A DNA stretch of 64,000 nucleotides from Nocardia mexicana NBRC 108244 (lineage in GTDB: Bacteria; Actinomycetota; Actinomycetes; Mycobacteriales; Mycobacteriaceae). The position numbers were made by a program, and so were the translations under genes. Position 1 is the first letter of the stretch, and each line of letters starts with the position of its first letter. The stretch spans positions 60,070-124,069 of the forward strand of contig NZ_BDBV01000066.1 of NCBI RefSeq assembly GCF_001613165.1, written 5' to 3'. The notes under the pieces were generated by a model, which was not told where the DNA came from, ran no database searches, and saw only the letters and a program-made list of their open reading frames with translations. Shown here one piece after another: positions 33,680 to 42,304 of the stretch.

Positions 33680-35311
33680 TCAGGTCCAGCGGCCGGTGCC
33701 CAGTCCGGCGTCGGTGCCGACCAGGCGCTCCCGCAGCAGTTGGCGGCGGACCTTCCAGGTCGCGGTGCGGGGCAGGTCCTCCCAGGGCACGATCCGCGGC
33801 CGGTCCAGTTCCGGCAGACCCGTTGTCGCGGCCCGCCATTCGGCCTCGGACGGCGGCTCGCCGTCGACGCACAGCACCGGCAGCGGCAGCGCGCCGGGGA
33901 CGGCCAGCACGATCACCTCGGAGGTGCGGTCGAGCCGGTCGAGCAGGGTGCTCTCCAGTTCGATACAGCTCATTCCGGGGATCATGTCGACCTCACGGTC
34001 GATCAGCCGGTACCGGCCGAATCCCTCACGGACGCCGAGATCGCCGGTGTTCCACCACTTTCCGGTCATCTTGGCCTGATGCCGATCGGATTCGCCCAGA
34101 TAGTCCAGGCAACGGATCGGGGTCTTCACCATGACGATCCCGGGATCGCCGCGGCGCGCGGACCGGCCCGTGTCGGGGTCCACGACGCGCACCCCGACCA
34201 GCGTCGGCCAGCCGATGTTCAGCTCCCGGCTCCCGCCCGCTCCCTCGCGAACCGTGCGCCGGGTGCAGATATTGGCGAAGACGCCGCCGACCTCGGACTG
34301 GCACAATCCCCACGCCCAGACCGGGAACCGGCGTCGCGAGGCACCGAGGAACTTGCGGACCGTGCGCGGGTGGATCGCGTCGAAGGTGGTCGCGTACCGC
34401 CGCACCTGGGCGAACAGCTCCGGCCGCCGGTCGGCGAGCGGCTCCCAGCGCTGGAAGACGTTCGGCACCGATTCGATCGAGGTCGCCGGAAACCGCTCGA
34501 ACATGCTCTCCGCGTTGGGAATCGAGGTGTCGGTGACCACCACGATCTCGCGCGGGCCCCGGGTCAGCTGCGCCTGCGTCCACGACATCGTCCGCACGTG
34601 CGCGAACGGCAGCGATACCGCGACCACGTCGCGGGCATTGGGCGCGATGAACGGCACCGGCGCGGATTCGAGCCGGTACGGCAGCGCACCGAGCGCGGTA
34701 TAGGACGAATTCACCACGAGTTTCGGCACCCCGGTGGTGCCCGAGGTGTGCGTGACGACCATGGGCTCGTCGGGCGCGGAGATGCGCACCGGAACGTCCG
34801 GCGCCCCACGGAGTTCGGACAGCGGCACCGCGCGCTCCGGCACACTCTCACCGCCGGCGCCGACCGCGACGACGCGGCTGACACCGGCGGTCAGGTCGAT
34901 CCCCTCGGCGGCCGCGCGGGCGAGCACCGTCGTGCCCGCCACGACGAGCGCGGGGCGGACGCGCTCGATCATCGCCCGGATCGACGACACCGCGATACCG
35001 GCCGACAGCAGCACCGGCAGCGCACCGAACCGTGCCGCCGCCGCGGCCAGCAGTGTGATGTCGTAGTGGTTGTCCTTCACGATCACCACCCGGTCGCCGT
35101 GCCGCGCCCCGGCCGCGTGCAGGGCCGCGGCGAGCGCGCTGACCTCGGCGGCCAGCGCCTCGACGTCGAGGCTGGTCCCGCCGCCGGGGGCGGTGTCCAG
35201 TGGGCGGTCCAGCCGCATCACGGTGCGGCCGGAACGTTCGGCGCTCCACTCGAAGATCAAGCCGAGGTGGTGCGGAGAACGCCGGGACCTGGCGGTGGGT
35301 GCGTGCGTCAT
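33680..35311 (-). CDS. AMP-forming acyl/aryl ligase (ANL superfamily)
   Basis: 543 residues. The phosphate loop VTHTSGTTGVPKLVV (about residues 188-202), WAWGLCQSEVGG (A5-like), WWNTGDLG (A7) and RLIDREVDMIPGMSCIELEST (hinge, A8) are present. The C-terminal lysine motif TWKVRRQLLRE (A10) is also kept. The protein lacks a carrier domain, so it would form an acyl- or aryl-adenylate and pass it to CoA, a carrier or a nucleophile. In this cluster a plausible substrate is the aminobenzoate ring acid or its prenylated form (inference). Start is ATG 35311, 6 bp after the UbiA stop. Confidence 0.85.
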   Translation of the reverse strand: MTHAPTARSRRSPHHLGLIFEWSAERSGRTVMRLDRPLDTAPGGGTSLDVEALAAEVSALAAALHAAGARHGDRVVIVKDNHYDITLLAAAAARFGALPVLLSAGIAVSSIRAMIERVRPALVVAGTTVLARAAAEGIDLTAGVSRVVAVGAGGESVPERAVPLSELRGAPDVPVRISAPDEPMVVTHTSGTTGVPKLVVNSSYTALGALPYRLESAPVPFIAPNARDVVAVSLPFAHVRTMSWTQAQLTRGPREIVVVTDTSIPNAESMFERFPATSIESVPNVFQRWEPLADRRPELFAQVRRYATTFDAIHPRTVRKFLGASRRRFPVWAWGLCQSEVGGVFANICTRRTVREGAGGSRELNIGWPTLVGVRVVDPDTGRSARRGDPGIVMVKTPIRCLDYLGESDRHQAKMTGKWWNTGDLGVREGFGRYRLIDREVDMIPGMSCIELESTLLDRLDRTSEVIVLAVPGALPLPVLCVDGEPPSEAEWRAATTGLPELDRPRIVPWEDLPRTATWKVRRQLLRERLVGTDAGLGTGRWT

Positions 35312-35317
35312 CGGAAA

Positions 35318-36277
35318 TCAGAACCTTCCCTGTGTGATACCGAGATGGACTGCGGGAATGAGTAATCCGGCGAAGCCGAGGTTGTAGGCGACGATCCCGA
35401 GCCGCCGGGCCCGCAACCACTGGCCGCCGAGCGGGCCGACCACCAGCTGGCGCGCGTGCACGACGACCACGGGCGCCGCCGTCAGCGCCGTCCACCAGGG
35501 CCACCCGCCGAGGCCGACGAGCAGCCCGATCAGCACCACCGAGATCGCGAAGAACGCCACCATCGCCGTCTTGACGACCACCGGCGGGGCCGCGGCCGCG
35601 AGCGTGCGCCGCCCGACGCGGCGGTCACCGTCCGCATCGTTGACATTGGAGTAGCTGCTCACCATCACCAGCCACAGCCCGAGCAGCAGCGCCACCAGCA
35701 CCGCGGGCGCGCTCCAGCGCTGCTCGATCGCGAGGTACGGCGCGAGCAGCCCGGCGGCGGTCCCGGCGCACAGCAGCGTCTCCGCTCCCCCGAGGTGGTA
35801 GCTGAACCGCAGCCCGGCCGAATACTGCACGCTCGCAAGCCCTCCCACGAAGTACAGCAGGTAGGCGGCGAGCGGGACGTCCCAGTCCAGCGCCTGGAAC
35901 GCACCGAGCCCGGCCACCACGGCCAAGCATGCGGCGAAGACCACGTAGGCGGTGGCTTCCGCCTCGGTGACCAGTCCCGACAGCAGCGGCTTCATCCGCG
36001 GATCGCGCAGTTTCCCGCTGCTGCTGTAGTTCCGGCCATCGCTGCCGTTGCGGTAGCCGACCAGGTCGTCGAGCGCGACGGTGCAGGTGACGATGCCGAC
36101 CGTGCCCAGCAGGAACAGCAGGATCGCGGCGGTGGCGCCCGGCCGGGTCGCGGCCGCGGGCGTGAGCAGCAGCCAGGCCAGCAGCCATCCGAAGTAGTTC
36201 TGGTACATGAAAAGCTTGGACAGCCAGAACAATCCGGTGATCCGGTCGCCGGTGGAGCGGACCTGCGTGGCGCTCAT
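35318..36277 (-). CDS. UbiA-family aromatic prenyltransferase
   Basis: 319 residues, about nine membrane helices. The first Asp-rich motif is in ALDDLVGYRNGSD (Asp70, Asp71, Asp80); the second is NVNDADGDRRVG (Asn213, Asp214, Asp216, Asp218). These bind the Mg-diphosphate of the prenyl donor. UbiA enzymes attach an isoprenoid chain to an aromatic ring or similar acceptor in the membrane. Between PabAB (4-bp overlap at its start) and the ligase, it most likely joins an aminobenzoate to the product of the prenyl diphosphate synthase. Confidence 0.92.
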   Translation of the reverse strand: MSATQVRSTGDRITGLFWLSKLFMYQNYFGWLLAWLLLTPAAATRPGATAAILLFLLGTVGIVTCTVALDDLVGYRNGSDGRNYSSSGKLRDPRMKPLLSGLVTEAEATAYVVFAACLAVVAGLGAFQALDWDVPLAAYLLYFVGGLASVQYSAGLRFSYHLGGAETLLCAGTAAGLLAPYLAIEQRWSAPAVLVALLLGLWLVMVSSYSNVNDADGDRRVGRRTLAAAAPPVVVKTAMVAFFAISVVLIGLLVGLGGWPWWTALTAAPVVVVHARQLVVGPLGGQWLRARRLGIVAYNLGFAGLLIPAVHLGITQGRF

Positions 36278-38391
36278 GAGGACCGCCCGCTTCCGGTCAG
36301 CGACGGCCGCTCACCCGCCGCCGAGGCGCGGTGCGCGTGGACCAGCGCGTTGGCCTTGAGCAGCATTTCCCGATATTCCTCGTCCGGATCGGAGTCCAGG
36401 ACGATGGCGCCGCCCACGCCGACGGTCCACTCGCCGTCGGCGAGCACGCCGGTCCGGATGACGATATTGAGATCGGCGGTGCCGTTGCAGGCCAGGAATC
36501 CGATTGTGCCCGAGTAGATCCCGCGCGCCTCGTGTTCGAGCGAGTCGATGATCTCCATCGTGCGCAGCTTCGGCGCACCGGTCATCGAGCCGCCCGGGAA
36601 CGACGCCCGAATACAGTCCAGCGCACTCGTGCCCGTGCGCAGCCGCCCGCGGATCGTCGAAACCAGCTGGTGCACCGTCGAATACGTTTCGACGGCCATG
36701 AGCCGGGGCACGGTCACACTGCCGATCTCGCAGACCCGGCCGAGGTCGTTGCGCAGCAGGTCGACGATCATCAGGTTCTCGGCGCGGGTCTTGCTGCTGT
36801 GCGCCAGCTCGAGCCGGTTGCGTTCGTCGGCGTCGGCCGTCGCGGCGCGCGGTGCGGTCCCCTTGATCGGTTTCGCCTCGACGACACCGTTGCCGTCGAT
36901 CTTCAGGTACCGCTCCGGAGACGAGCAGGCGACCTCGAAGTCGGCGAAGTTGAGATAGGCCGCGTACGGGGCCGGATTGTTGCGGCGCAACTGCCGGTAG
37001 AAATCCAGGCCCGACGCGGCCTTCGGAAACTTCAGCTGGTTGGTCAGGCAGATCTCGTAGCTCTCGCCGTCGAGCAGTCGCTGCTTGCAGATCTCGATAT
37101 CGCGCAGGTACTGCCCGCGCGGGCGCACCAGCCGCCGTTCGACCAGGGCGGGGTCGACCGTCGCGCCGCCCGTCCGCTCCGCGGCGGTCGCGACGGGCGC
37201 GCAGGCCAGCGCCTGCTCGGTGGCCGCCAGCCAGTCGGCCGCGGCCGATTCGACCTCGTCGCTGCCGTCGCCCAGGCACAGCAGGTAGGTCTCGCCCGCC
37301 TCGTGGTCGACGACCACCATGCGATCGGCGAACTGCCAGCAGGCATCCGGCTGCGGGGACCGGTAGCGGCCGCGCTGGCCGAAGTCGCCGCGCAGTTCGT
37401 ACCCGAAGTACCCCACGTAGCCGCCGGAGAAGTCGAAAGGCAGTGCGGGAGCGTCGATCTGCCGATTCCGCAGCTCGCGCTCGAGGTAGTCGGCGACGTT
37501 GCCCGCCACGTGCCGGCCGCCGTGCCGGTCGGAGATCCGCACCTCGCCGTCGCCGACCCGGTAGGCCACGAATTCGGCCAGCGGCCCGGAATCGTCACCG
37601 AGGAAACTGAATCGGGCCAGCCCGGGTTCCACATGCGAGCTGTCGAGCCAGAACGACCGGCGGGAGCCGCCGAACAGCTCGGTGAACACCGCCTCGGTGT
37701 CCACCTCCCCGGCCAGCTTGCGCACGTGCAGGCGATAGCGGTGGGCGGCGACCGTCGGCGCGCTGCCGTTTCCGGCGCCCACCGCGACCGGCCTGCCGTT
37801 GGGCCGCGACCGGTACTCGGCCGACAGGTCCCGGAAGTTGGCCAGCAGCTCGCGGCCGAAGCGGGTCTCGATGGATTCCGGGTGGAACTGCACGCCGAAC
37901 AACGGCCGATCCCGGTGGCGCAGGCCCATATTGACGCCGTCCTCGGCCCACGCCGTGGCCTCCAGGTGCGGCGGCAGCGGCTCGGTGACGCACAGCGAGT
38001 GGTAGCGCACCGCGGTGAAGCCCTGCGGGATGTTCCGGAACAGCCCGTCGCCGTCGTGCGCGACCCGGGTCAGGTGGCCGTGGCGCGCCCGCGGCGCATG
38101 CTCGACCTGCGCGCCGCAGGACAGGGCGATGCCCTGATGGCCGAGGCAGACGCCGAGCACCGGCACACCGGCGTCGGCGACCACCGCGGAACCGATGCCG
38201 AAATCGCCCGGATTGCCCGGGTGGCCCGGCCCCGGCGAGATGACGACGTTGTCGAACTCGCTCAGGTCCAGCTGCCCCGACGGCACCAAATCGTGTGTGA
38301 GCACCACCGGCGGCTCGCCGTTCACCAGGGCGAGCAGCTGGAAGAGGTTGTAGGTGTAGGAGTCGTAGTTGTCGATCAGCAATGTCCGCAT
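36274..38391 (-). CDS. pabAB: Fused aminodeoxychorismate synthase (PabA-PabB)
   Basis: 705 residues. The N-terminal glutamine amidotransferase (residues 1-195) has the Cys82 nucleophile (GVCLGHQG) and HPES for the His/Glu pair. The C-terminal chorismate-binding domain carries PIKGT (508-512) with Lys510, the residue that distinguishes aminodeoxychorismate synthase from anthranilate synthase (PIAGT), and FPGGSMTGAPKLR. It makes 4-amino-4-deoxychorismate from chorismate and glutamine. PabAB fusions serve folate or, in antibiotic clusters, dedicated PABA supply. ATG 38391 was chosen over one 11 codons upstream because MRTLLIDNYDS is the family start. No PabC lyase gene is seen in the window. Confidence 0.92.
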   Translation of the reverse strand: MRTLLIDNYDSYTYNLFQLLALVNGEPPVVLTHDLVPSGQLDLSEFDNVVISPGPGHPGNPGDFGIGSAVVADAGVPVLGVCLGHQGIALSCGAQVEHAPRARHGHLTRVAHDGDGLFRNIPQGFTAVRYHSLCVTEPLPPHLEATAWAEDGVNMGLRHRDRPLFGVQFHPESIETRFGRELLANFRDLSAEYRSRPNGRPVAVGAGNGSAPTVAAHRYRLHVRKLAGEVDTEAVFTELFGGSRRSFWLDSSHVEPGLARFSFLGDDSGPLAEFVAYRVGDGEVRISDRHGGRHVAGNVADYLERELRNRQIDAPALPFDFSGGYVGYFGYELRGDFGQRGRYRSPQPDACWQFADRMVVVDHEAGETYLLCLGDGSDEVESAAADWLAATEQALACAPVATAAERTGGATVDPALVERRLVRPRGQYLRDIEICKQRLLDGESYEICLTNQLKFPKAASGLDFYRQLRRNNPAPYAAYLNFADFEVACSSPERYLKIDGNGVVEAKPIKGTAPRAATADADERNRLELAHSSKTRAENLMIVDLLRNDLGRVCEIGSVTVPRLMAVETYSTVHQLVSTIRGRLRTGTSALDCIRASFPGGSMTGAPKLRTMEIIDSLEHEARGIYSGTIGFLACNGTADLNIVIRTGVLADGEWTVGVGGAIVLDSDPDEEYREMLLKANALVHAHRASAAGERPSLTGSGRSS

Positions 38392-38451
38392 CGGCGAAGG
38401 CCTTTCGCGATCAGGCAGGTCCATGCGTGGGTCGAGCAGGGTCCATGCGAG

Positions 38452-39642
38452 TCAGATGAGCAGCGGGCGACGCGAGCGGCCGGTGTATTCCTCGGCGAAG
38501 CTGCGGGCCGCCGCGTCCGAATCCACCAGCCGCCGCAGCTGCGCGCGCTGCACACCGGCCTGGAACTCGGTGCGGCCCGGAAAGCGGTGCAGCAGTTCGG
38601 TCATCGAGGCCGAGAACGCCTGCGCGGTCCACGCGCGGCGCAGGCAGTCGTCGGAATAGGAGGCCAGCAGGTCCTCGCGGCCGTCGCGGTAGCGGGCCGC
38701 GAGCGCCTCGGCGAGCGATTCGGCATCGGCGACAGCGAGATTGAGCCCCTTGGCCGCGCTGGGCGGCACGATATGCGCCGCGTCCCCGGCGAGGAAGGTG
38801 CGGCCGACGCGCACCGGGTCGACGACGACACCGCGCATCCGCGTGATGCCGCGGTCGATGATCGGGCCCTCGGCCACCGGTGCCGCATCGATCGCCTCGA
38901 GCCGTCGCCGCAGCTCCTGCCAGATCCGCTCGTCGGGCCAATTGCCGACCTCATCGTCGGCGTCGACCTGCAGATACGCCCGCGTCACGGTCGGCGACCG
39001 CATGCTCAGCAGGGCGAAGCCGCGCTCGTGCGGCGCGTAGATCAGCTCGGTCCCGCACGGCCGGGCCTGCGCCAGGATGCCCAGCCACGCAAAGGGATAC
39101 GACTGTTCGAGGACCGAGACGGCGCCGTCGGGGAGGCTGCGCCGCGTCACCCCGTGCGAACCGTCGCACCCCGCCAGGTAGTCGGCGGTGATCTCGACCT
39201 CGGTGCCGTCGACCGTGCAGTGCACCCGCGGTCGCTCGACCAGCCCGGACAGCCGGACGTCCTCGACACCGAAGTGCAGCCGCCCGCCGGACGCGACCCG
39301 GGCGGCGATGAGGTCCTTGACGATCTCCTGCTGCCCGTAGATCCAGGTCGGCTCGCCGACGAGCTCGTCGGTCGGTACCCGGTGCCGCCGCCCGGCGAAC
39401 CGAAATTCGACGCCGCCGTGCCGGATCGCATTGCGCTCCAGGCGATCCGCGACACCCGCGGCACGCAGCACATCGACGGTGTGCTGTTCCAGCAGGCCCG
39501 CGCGGGTGCGGTTCTCCACATACTCGCGGCTGCGCGCCTCGAGGACGAGGCAGTCCACGCCGGACCGGTCGAGCAGCTGCGCCAGCAGCAGGCCCGCGGG
39601 CCCGGCGCCGACGACGACCACGGCAACATTCTCGTGACGCAC
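38452..39642 (-). CDS. 4-hydroxybenzoate 3-monooxygenase-like flavoprotein
   Basis: 396 residues, the length of PobA. FAD motifs VVVGAGPAGLLLAQLL (8-23) and RTFLAGDAAHIVPPSAAKGLNLAVADA are present. The PobA signature RTRAGLLEQHTVDVL is also present. PobA hydroxylates 4-hydroxybenzoate ortho to OH; a few relatives accept 4-aminobenzoate. Because PabAB lies next to it, 4-aminobenzoate or a prenylated form is the likely substrate (inference). The GTG at 39642 is preceded by GGGGCACCC and lies 8 bp after the prenyl synthase stop. Confidence 0.85.
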   Translation of the reverse strand: MRHENVAVVVVGAGPAGLLLAQLLDRSGVDCLVLEARSREYVENRTRAGLLEQHTVDVLRAAGVADRLERNAIRHGGVEFRFAGRRHRVPTDELVGEPTWIYGQQEIVKDLIAARVASGGRLHFGVEDVRLSGLVERPRVHCTVDGTEVEITADYLAGCDGSHGVTRRSLPDGAVSVLEQSYPFAWLGILAQARPCGTELIYAPHERGFALLSMRSPTVTRAYLQVDADDEVGNWPDERIWQELRRRLEAIDAAPVAEGPIIDRGITRMRGVVVDPVRVGRTFLAGDAAHIVPPSAAKGLNLAVADAESLAEALAARYRDGREDLLASYSDDCLRRAWTAQAFSASMTELLHRFPGRTEFQAGVQRAQLRRLVDSDAAARSFAEEYTGRSRRPLLI

Positions 39643-39650
39643 GGGTGCCC

Positions 39651-40709
39651 CTAGCGGTCCCGGTAGGCGACCTGGCGCGCCATGGCCGCCAGCTCGTCGC
39701 GCCACCGCGGGGCGAGGGGCGCGCGATCGAGGGCATCGCAGCCCTGCTCGACCAGGCGGCCGATCGCCGCCTCGATCTCGTCGCGAATTCCCTGCTCCTG
39801 GAACACGGTCCGGATCTCGGCGAGATCGGGCTGCGGCGCCGTCACCAGCTCGTGCACGCGCGGGTCGCGCTGGGTCGCCAGCGCCATCAGCAGCGTCATC
39901 TTGTGGCGTTCCAGGTCGAGCCCGGCGGGTTTGCCCGTGGTCTCGGCGTCGCCGAACACATCGATCAGGTCGTCGCGCAGCTGGAAGGCCTGGCCGACGC
40001 TGACCCCGTACTCCTCGAAGGCCCCCGCCAGATCCGGGCGACCGGCCACCACCGCGCCCACCGCCAGCGGCCGGTGGATGGTGTAGTGCCCGGACTTGAG
40101 CACGGCGATCCACCGCGACAGCTCCGGATCGGTCGCCAGCTCGGCGGCCGCCCGCACGTCCATGTACTGGCCGAAGATGAGCTCGGCGCGCAGTTCCGCC
40201 CACAGCCGGTCCAGCTCGGCGGAGATGCCGGACATGAACCGGTCGGAGTACACCAGGGCGAGGTCGCCCGCCAGAATGGCCACCGCCTCGCCGAAGCGCC
40301 AGGACGGGCCGTGCCACTGCCGGGCGGCGTGCTCGGCCTCGTAACGCACGTGCGCGGTGGGGGCGCCGCGCCGCTGCGCGGATTCGTCGACGACGTCGTC
40401 GTGAATGAGTGCGCAGGCGTGCAGCAGCTCCAGCGCGATGGCGGCGTCCACTATCCGGGTGTCGTCCGCATCGCCGCCCGCCGCCAGGTATCCGCTGACG
40501 CAGAACGCCGGGCGAATGCGTTTGCCGCCGGCCGCGACCAGCTCGTAGACCGCGTCCAGCGGGGCGGTGACCTTCGAATTCCGGTCCACCCAGGCCGCAC
40601 GCTCCCCGGCCAGGAATTCCCGCATCCGTTCCTCAGCGAGCCGCACGAGATTTTCCCGGTGCTCGACAGCCGATCGATCCTCGATTACATCGACAGTCAT
40701 TTCAACCAC
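39651..40709 (-). CDS. Polyprenyl diphosphate synthase (geranylgeranyl type likely)
   Basis: 352 residues. The first Asp-rich motif HDDVVDES (DDxxD, Asp104-Asp108) is preceded at -5 and -4 by Cys99 and Ala100. Small residues at these places, and no two-residue insertion in the motif, favour chains longer than C15, so GGPP is likely. The second motif is LRDDLIDVFGD, and GGKRIRP binds IPP. It uses IPP/DMAPP from the mevalonate genes. Start is either GTG 40709 or ATG 40700; neither has a strong SD. Confidence 0.9.
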   Translation of the reverse strand: MVEMTVDVIEDRSAVEHRENLVRLAEERMREFLAGERAAWVDRNSKVTAPLDAVYELVAAGGKRIRPAFCVSGYLAAGGDADDTRIVDAAIALELLHACALIHDDVVDESAQRRGAPTAHVRYEAEHAARQWHGPSWRFGEAVAILAGDLALVYSDRFMSGISAELDRLWAELRAELIFGQYMDVRAAAELATDPELSRWIAVLKSGHYTIHRPLAVGAVVAGRPDLAGAFEEYGVSVGQAFQLRDDLIDVFGDAETTGKPAGLDLERHKMTLLMALATQRDPRVHELVTAPQPDLAEIRTVFQEQGIRDEIEAAIGRLVEQGCDALDRAPLAPRWRDELAAMARQVAYRDR

Positions 40710-40859
40710 TTCACTGGGTGAGATTCATACTGAATGACATTGATAAAACAGGGATCCGCATCGATGTGCGCCCCTTAATTCGATTCAAACGGTAGCAGCG
40801 GACGAGCCCCGACGAGAACAGAAGAATTATCGGTACTCCCGAGGTTGCCTCGAACAGGT
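40710..40859. promoter_or_regulatory. AT-richer gap with a dyad upstream of the prenyl synthase gene
   Basis: This 150-bp space within the cluster has lower G+C than its neighbours and could hold an internal promoter. ATTCA-tac-TGAAT (40723-40735) is a dyad of the T-N11-A type bound by LysR proteins, and the HTH-only LysR gene lies right beside it. The pairing is suggestive only. Confidence 0.35.
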
Positions 40860-41135
40860 TCACCCGGCATACTCCACCGCGGCCGTGCGCAGAAACTCCT
40901 CCAGCTCGGCCACCAGCGGACCGGCGCCGTCGGCCAGTTTCTCGGCGGCCGCTGTCGGCCGTACGCCGCGGGGTCCGCGCAGGAAAAGCTGATGTCCCAG
41001 CGCCTTTTCCAGGCTGCGCAGCTGGGCCGTCACCGTGGGTTGCGACAGGCCGATTTCGAGGGCCGCCTTATTGATCGAACCCAGACGATAGACGGCCAGG
41101 AATATTCGTAATTGCTCGATACTAGGACGTGTCAT
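40860..41135 (-). CDS. LysR-type protein reduced to the DNA-binding domain
   Basis: 91 residues: IEQLRIFLAVYRLGSINKAALEIGLSQPTVTAQLRSLEKALGHQLFLRGPRGVRPTAAAEKL is a textbook LysR winged helix plus linker helix (residues 6-68). The frame ends after about 20 more residues, where a normal LysR protein (about 300) would enter its effector domain, and the following 150 bp cannot encode one. It may be a dominant-negative or ligand-independent regulator of the cluster, or a truncated relic. GGGAG precedes the ATG. Confidence 0.8.
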   Translation of the reverse strand: MTRPSIEQLRIFLAVYRLGSINKAALEIGLSQPTVTAQLRSLEKALGHQLFLRGPRGVRPTAAAEKLADGAGPLVAELEEFLRTAAVEYAG

Positions 41136-41167
41136 GATTTATCGCTCCCGAGAAATTCATGAGCCGT

Positions 41168-42214
41168 TCACCAGCGCAACAGCGAGAGTCCGACCGACAT
41201 ACCGCCGCCGAAGCCCGCCAGCAGCACGAGCTCGCCGGGATTCAGCGCGCCGCGGCGGGCGGCGACGTCGAGCGTGATCGGAATGGATGCCGCGCCGGTA
41301 TTTCCGTAGTCGACGAGTGTCCGGTGGACGACGGCCTCGGGGAGATCCAGTTCCGCGATCAGGTCGTCGAGGAGCACCCCGTTGGCCTGGTGCGGGACCA
41401 GGTGGGCGATATCCGAGGGGCCGACGGCGCTGTCGTGCAGGAACTGTTTCACCAGGCGCGGCAGGTTCCGGACGACGAACTCCCGCACGGCGCGGCCGTT
41501 CATCGTGAAGTAGTGCCGCCCGGAGTCCCACGCCGCCGGTGCGCCCGGCTCACGGCTGCCACCGGCGGGGACACAGATCAGATCGCCCAGTTCGCCGAAG
41601 GTGTGCAGGGCGGATCCCGAGACTCCGCGGCCGCCGGTCGCCGGGCCCAGCACCACCGCACCGGCGCCGTCGCCGAACAGGATGACCGTCTTCCGGTCGC
41701 CGGGATCGAGGATCCGCGAATAGATGTCGGCGCCGATCACCAGGCCGTACCCGCCGGAGCGGGCGAGCATCGACTCCGCCGCGGCCAGTGCGAAGACGAA
41801 CCCGCTGCACACCGCGTTGGTGTCGAAGGCGCCGGCGTAGCGTGCGCCGAGCCGATGCTGGACGTATGCCGCGGTCGGCGGTTGTGGGCGATCCGGCGTG
41901 GAGGTGGCGACGACGATCACCGACAGTTCCGCGGCATCGATGCCGGCGGAGTCGAGGGCCCGGCGCGCCGCGGCCGTGGCGAGATCGGAGGTGGCCTGCT
42001 CCGGGTGGGCCCAGCGCCGGTGCCGGATCGCGGTCTTGCGCACGATCCAGGCGTCGCCGACGCCGGCATGCACGCCCGCCTCGGTATTGGTGACCACCCG
42101 GTCGGGCAGATAGGACCCGGTGCCGAGCACCGCCACCGCGGCCGATTCCCGGGAGCGGTTCGGACGGACAGCGTGTACGCCGCCGCATTCCTCGTGCGGA
42201 GCCGGATCGGCCAC
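41168..42214 (-). CDS. nphT7: Acetoacetyl-CoA synthase, NphT7-type KAS III
   Basis: Condenses acetyl-CoA and malonyl-CoA, bypassing acetyl-CoA thiolase for the mevalonate pathway. Long stretches agree with NphT7 of Streptomyces CL190: QATSDLATAAARRALDSAGI, VATSTPDRPQPPTAAYVQH, DTNAVCSGFVFAL (catalytic Cys), LVPHQANGVLLDD (His) and YGNTGAASIPITLD (Asn), ending LLAGFGGGMSVGLSLLRW. The N-terminus is uncertain: homologues start about 9 residues before GTGSYLP, where no ATG exists. I used GTG 42214; the frame stays open to a TTG at 42304, which would add a Cys-rich head. It is the first gene of the cluster. Confidence 0.93.
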   Translation of the reverse strand: MADPAPHEECGGVHAVRPNRSRESAAVAVLGTGSYLPDRVVTNTEAGVHAGVGDAWIVRKTAIRHRRWAHPEQATSDLATAAARRALDSAGIDAAELSVIVVATSTPDRPQPPTAAYVQHRLGARYAGAFDTNAVCSGFVFALAAAESMLARSGGYGLVIGADIYSRILDPGDRKTVILFGDGAGAVVLGPATGGRGVSGSALHTFGELGDLICVPAGGSREPGAPAAWDSGRHYFTMNGRAVREFVVRNLPRLVKQFLHDSAVGPSDIAHLVPHQANGVLLDDLIAELDLPEAVVHRTLVDYGNTGAASIPITLDVAARRGALNPGELVLLAGFGGGMSVGLSLLRW

Positions 42215-42304
42215 GGCACATCCGCAATAACAGGTAGTGTTGGTTTCCGACGCAGCGATACTTTGCACAAGACACCCCAATCCAGCGTCGACCCCGGTCG
42301 ACAA

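Noticed and set aside
36274..38391. Anthranilate synthase or PhzE-type enzyme
   Set aside because: The motif is PIKGT rather than PIAGT and the amidotransferase is N-terminal, as in PabAB fusions.
36331..39654. 1107-codon open frame opposite pabAB and the hydroxylase gene
   Set aside because: It spans two well-supported genes on the opposite strand, has an Arg/Gly/Val-rich antisense composition and no domain.
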